64,000 bases of DNA, taken from Lithospermum erythrorhizon. Taxonomy: Eukaryota; Streptophyta; Magnoliopsida; Boraginales; Boraginaceae. The stretch lies in contig JADFUC010002129.1 in the NCBI GenBank assembly GCA_019722365.1, positions 124,001 through 188,000 of the forward strand, given 5' to 3'. Position 1 is the first letter of the stretch, and each line of letters starts with the position of its first letter. This document shows positions 60,011 through 64,000 of this stretch, piece by piece. A model generated the notes under the pieces. That model ran no database searches. It worked only from the letters and a program-made list of their open reading frames with translations, and had not been told where the DNA came from. The position numbers and the translations under genes are program-made.

Positions 60011-61139
60011 GTCTAGGGAGGTTATAATCCCGGCCTTTTATGTTTATAATACCATATGAATAATTATGCCCCCTTCACCAATCTAGGGATAGGATTAAGC
60101 AGCCTTGCCCTATGATTAATATTTTAAAACTACATAAATATTTCCACTTGGTACATTCATATCAAGAATAGTGGAGATGACAATTAATTATCAATCCTTC
60201 TTTCTTACGGAGTAATTTTTTGGCATCATCTGTTTCCAAGATTACACTAAAAGCACAAAACAAAAAATGTTTTTTTTTTCCCCCTTCAAATTTCCCAGAA
60301 AGTCCTCGAGTTTAACCGTAACGTAAAAGATCATTCAACCAGTCAAGTTGGACACTAGAATGTTCGAATATAATGGTGCCCATATACTGGAAATTGAAAG
60401 TGAAGTCCGAATTTGGAACTTGATCTGTTAATTGAGTGTCAATAAATATTACTTTTTCCGGTTTTTTATTATTTATCAATCTATATTTTAATTCAATAAT
60501 AATTAAAAATATTATATCCTTCTATAAGATAATAAAATCTCGAAACTATACTGAATTATCTAAATATTCATAATAAAGAAAGAAAAAATGACTCTTATAC
60601 ATTTACTATCTAGACATATACAATAGAAAAATAAAACATAAACCTGAAACACAATAGAATACAAAAAATATATATAAAAAAAAAATGGTGCGTTTATGAC
60701 AAATTATATAAATGGAGGTATTTTCAGTTCATACTTCAAATTCAACTTTTTAAGATGATGTGAGATATTCAGTGGAAGTGTCAAAATTTCAAGATATTCT
60801 ATTGTTTATTAGATATTTTTGTAATTTTTGAAACGTTTCACTTACTTTCTACTTCCAACTGTAATGCAAAAATGAAATTTTGATAGGATTATCGTTTCTG
60901 GACTGTGTAAAAATGTAAAAGAAACCCATGTGTTAATTAAATAAAAAGGAAAATTATTATTCTGTTGTGTATATTGTATACTGTAAAAAGTACATAGAAA
61001 AAGATGAAATCTATCTAATTATTCGTACCAAGAAACCATATGAGTACCTGCACCACGGTGACAGTTGTCACGATTAGGGAAGAGGGGGGCAAATGTAAAC
61101 AATAGGCCTCACATTATTCTAACGAGATAATTTATACTA
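60011..61139. other. Intergenic
   Basis: AT-rich DNA with no supported gene. Confidence 0.5.
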
Positions 61140-61405
61140 TATTAGTTATATGTCTTTGTGAGTTATGTAAATTATTTTATTATTTTATAATAAAATTATA
61201 ATAAATTTTTTTTTAAAAAAAAACATAAAAGAAATAATTGAATTCTGTGGAAAATAAAAGATAAAGAATTTATGGCTCTTTTATTTTCTCGGGTCCTCAA
61301 TGCAATTACATAGTAGATAATATTTATAGTAGTTTATGGAAATTTATCTTTGTTAGGCAGTTCTGTATGAAGGATTCTTATGAAAATTAAAATAAATAAG
61401 AGACT
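61140..61405 (+). repeat. Duplicated segment, copy of 59695-60010
   Basis: A shorter copy of the 59695-60010 segment. Immediately after it, AAAAAGGGTAAAATAGGAA resembles the end of the 41825-42140 repeat, suggesting one larger compound element. Confidence 0.6.
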
Positions 61406-62640
61406 ATCAAAAAGGGTAAAATAGGAAGTACATTAATTGAAACTGACTTTGTAGCCATGGCCCATGGAATAGTGAATAAAGTAAAAGTTGAGTGATGGTT
61501 ACTGTCATTAATCCTACTAACTAAATCGTTATACTGTTTAAATAACAATAGAAAAGGGAGGAGGAAGATATGAATGGATTTTGAAGAACATATAAATAGT
61601 ACAATGTCTATATTTATGCATGTGACAAGTTGGTTGATATATTAACAAAACAATGCACTATTTTTATTTGTACATATTAATACAACTGTTATCATCATTA
61701 AATATTAAAATCGTCAATCAATTTGAATTGGAATGAAATAATTCGTTATGATTATTAATGGTTTTCCATTTAACTTAATTGTTCTATAATTTAAACCTAA
61801 AGATAATTTTTTTTTTTTTTTTGTGAGCGCATAAAGTGAACACATGTTTGAAAATACATAATGTTCTCTACTTTGACTACCTTTAATAAGCAAAAATCAA
61901 GGACCTCCACGGAAAAACTTTCTTAGAGAAATTCATATGGAAATGATTAAAGAAATTCATATTGAAATGATCAATCATGCCTTGTGGCTACCTTTAAAAT
62001 GGTAGGTACATCTAAACATGACCACTCCATAATTGCCGACAATTAAATAAACATAAAGGATACCTTTAATTTGTTCCATTAATTGAATGAATGTGTATGT
62101 GGAACCAAAAACCTTCAGCTGAAACTCCGGAATTGTCAAATCATAACAAATCAAAATGTCGAATAGTGAAAATGGTTTGAGTAAAGAATGCAAAAGAGCA
62201 TGTCTTAACACTTTGGTGTTCTCTCCCATTTCAAAAGGATAGTAAGAATTTTTAAATTTAAAGTTCAGATATACTTGCATGTTGTAATATTTAGTAACAG
62301 ATATATCAAAATATGTTGTAATACAATTAATGTAAATATTTTCATTCAAATCAAAATTATATATGTCAATTAAGACTATAGATCATACTCGTATATGACA
62401 TTTTAAAGTAGACAAAACATTTGAGATAGAATGAGTGGATTTTTTTTGAAATCCGCACCCCCTACACTGGTTAATAACTATGTCAATTCGATATACTTCA
62501 TTATGTTCTTTAAAAAAAAAAATTAAACCATCAATCTCTATCAAATGAGTGTATAACCACTACGTACACCAAACCCCCACCCCAATATACTCCATTATTA
62601 TCATAGTTGTTTTCAAACATCATCTTGTACCTTCTTTCTT
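61406..62640. other. Intergenic with one unrecognised frame
   Basis: AT-rich. A 124-residue minus-strand frame at 62349-61975 starts MNENIYINCI and has alternating hydrophobic and charged segments, but no motif I know. With no start context or neighbouring exon, it is not called a gene. Confidence 0.4.
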
Positions 62641-64000
62641 TCCTCCAGAGGCTCAGATCCTAATTTTAATGATGTAGACATCGAAGATTTATCAAAAAAA
62701 TAATTAAAATAGGCAGATTAATCAAGTTAATTGAGATTAGAAAAGACCAATAAAGAGCGCCCGTGGGCGATTAGGGTCACAGATTAAATCACAAATTCGA
62801 ATCAGCCGCCGGACTGACGAGGGTTCAAATGCATCAAGCCGCAGGTTAATCAGTCGAAGAGCAGGGTTTCTGCATTCAAATTAACCTAAGTTTGAACTTC
62901 GAAATAGGGTTCAGAGAAAACAACCCTCGCGTTAAATGTCGGATAAAATCGGAGCTCGAAAACCTAATTTTATTGATCAAACTTGGCCCGAGCAGGACGT
63001 TCAGGCTAGCGTGGGCGAAATGAAGAATCATAAACACGGGGTTTAAAATAGAAGACTCCACAAGTTTGTGGTTCAAATCAAAGGTTCATGAGTTATGTGG
63101 TTAAAAATCGATCTTTCGGAAGTTATGTGGTGCCAATCGAGGTTCAAGGTGGAGTGGTATGAAAATATGTTTGGCGCAGAAAAGAATGCGGGCCACCTCA
63201 AATAGGTGTCCAAAAGGGTTGCCAGTCGTCAAGTAATTCAAAATCGTCAAGCCAGTCCCGAGATCTTGCGCCGAAATTCAATGATTGAGTCGTGATCTTT
63301 AATCAAGCCGTCCAGTAGAAGCGGCGTTTGGCGCAAAGCCATAAGCCCCCGTTTGGCCGACCAAAATGATCCAAAAATAGCTGATATTCATTAAAAAATA
63401 CACCACAAAAACCCACGAGAAAATTAGGAAAAGCGTTCTCTGAAATTTACAAGTTAAATCTTTGAAGACCGCCGTAGAAACACCCGTGGTGGTTGGAAAA
63501 CACACTCGGTGAATTAATAATAGGCGCTGAAATCAAGGATTATTACCTGAAGCCTTGATAATCCTTCAGAGTTAAGCAAAATGCGATGAGAATGCGGCGA
63601 AGGTTCTCGAGAGCGGCTTCGAATATTCGGGATAAACTATATAGTCCACGATTATTCGTAAACTTGGATAGACACGATAAATTCGAGGTTTGATTAAATC
63701 AATCGAGATATAGGAATAAAGCTGGCGTTAGGTCCACATGAAATTTGGAAGGTAAACAGCGACTGCTTAAGACGTATACAGTTGATGGAGTATCAATGAC
63801 AAAGGTTGGAATGTTCCACACTTAAATGCAGTCATCCTTTCTGCAACAACCAATTTGCTAAGGCATTGTAGTAAGTTAGAAGTGACGTAGCAGAAAACTT
63901 AAACGAAGTAGGCCAAATGCAACAAGTCCCAGAAGTGAGGCCAAATTTTACTAAGTCCCGCTCACTGCAACCAACCAATTGCCCCAAGACATTTGTAGTC
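62641..64000. other. Decayed repeat at the window end
   Basis: Composition changes to mixed GC. No clear protein is seen. A near-duplicate, CTGCAACAACCAATTTGCTAA..CATTGTAGT (about 63841-63871) and CTGCAACCAACCAATTGCCCCAAG..ATTTGTAGTC (about 63965-64000), indicates a tandem repeat of about 125 bp that runs off the edge. Probably part of a retroelement cut by the window. Confidence 0.4.

Noticed and set aside
61975..62349. 124-residue minus-strand frame
   Set aside because: No family recognised and no supporting context; left unassigned rather than named.

Overview
The window looks like nuclear DNA of a flowering plant, probably a eudicot; no finer placement is supported. The evidence is AT-rich intergenic sequence, GT-AG introns, plant-type genes (a ferric reductase, a short PB1-domain protein), Ty1/copia LTR retrotransposons with plant initiator-Met tRNA primer sites, Stowaway-like MITEs, a tRNA-derived SINE and a Cassandra-type element. 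Most of it is repeats and their remains. I see no CRISPR, operon or other prokaryotic feature.

Only two genes look intact. The first is an eight-exon ferric/cupric-chelate reductase of the FRO family at 12031-15349 (+), with all four heme histidines and the FAD and NAD(P)H motifs. The second is a two-exon PB1-domain gene at 57309-58299 (+). A broken cation diffusion facilitator (metal tolerance protein, MTP) fragment lies at about 25587-26130 (-), and a frameshifted plant-mobile-domain fragment at about 54520-54791 (-).

Layout: 1-6340 is mostly intergenic and holds one probable solo LTR. 6737-8609 is a small internally deleted copia element with a 5-bp target duplication. 9478-9723 is a SINE with a 14-bp target duplication. 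11333-11558 is a MITE, and 12031-15349 is FRO. 15350-25500 holds MITEs, two copia solo LTRs and AT-rich minisatellites. 25587-39645 is the most complex block: an MTP fragment with a minus-strand copia element next to it, itself split by a complete plus-strand copia element at 27785-36409. 43850-50127 is a third degenerate full-length copia element (-). 50800-52765 is an array of roughly 480-bp satellite units. 53637-54348 is a Cassandra TRIM whose LTRs carry 5S-rRNA-like promoter sequence. 57309-58299 is the PB1 gene. The last 6 kb is AT-rich with duplicated segments.

The genes show no sign of working together as a pathway; FRO and the MTP relic both belong to metal homeostasis, but they are separate loci. 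The best candidates for a second look are the nested insertion, the Cassandra element, the satellite array and the inverted repeat pair shared by 19.6-19.9 kb and 39.65-39.99 kb. I found no convincing evidence of a wholly new biological system.
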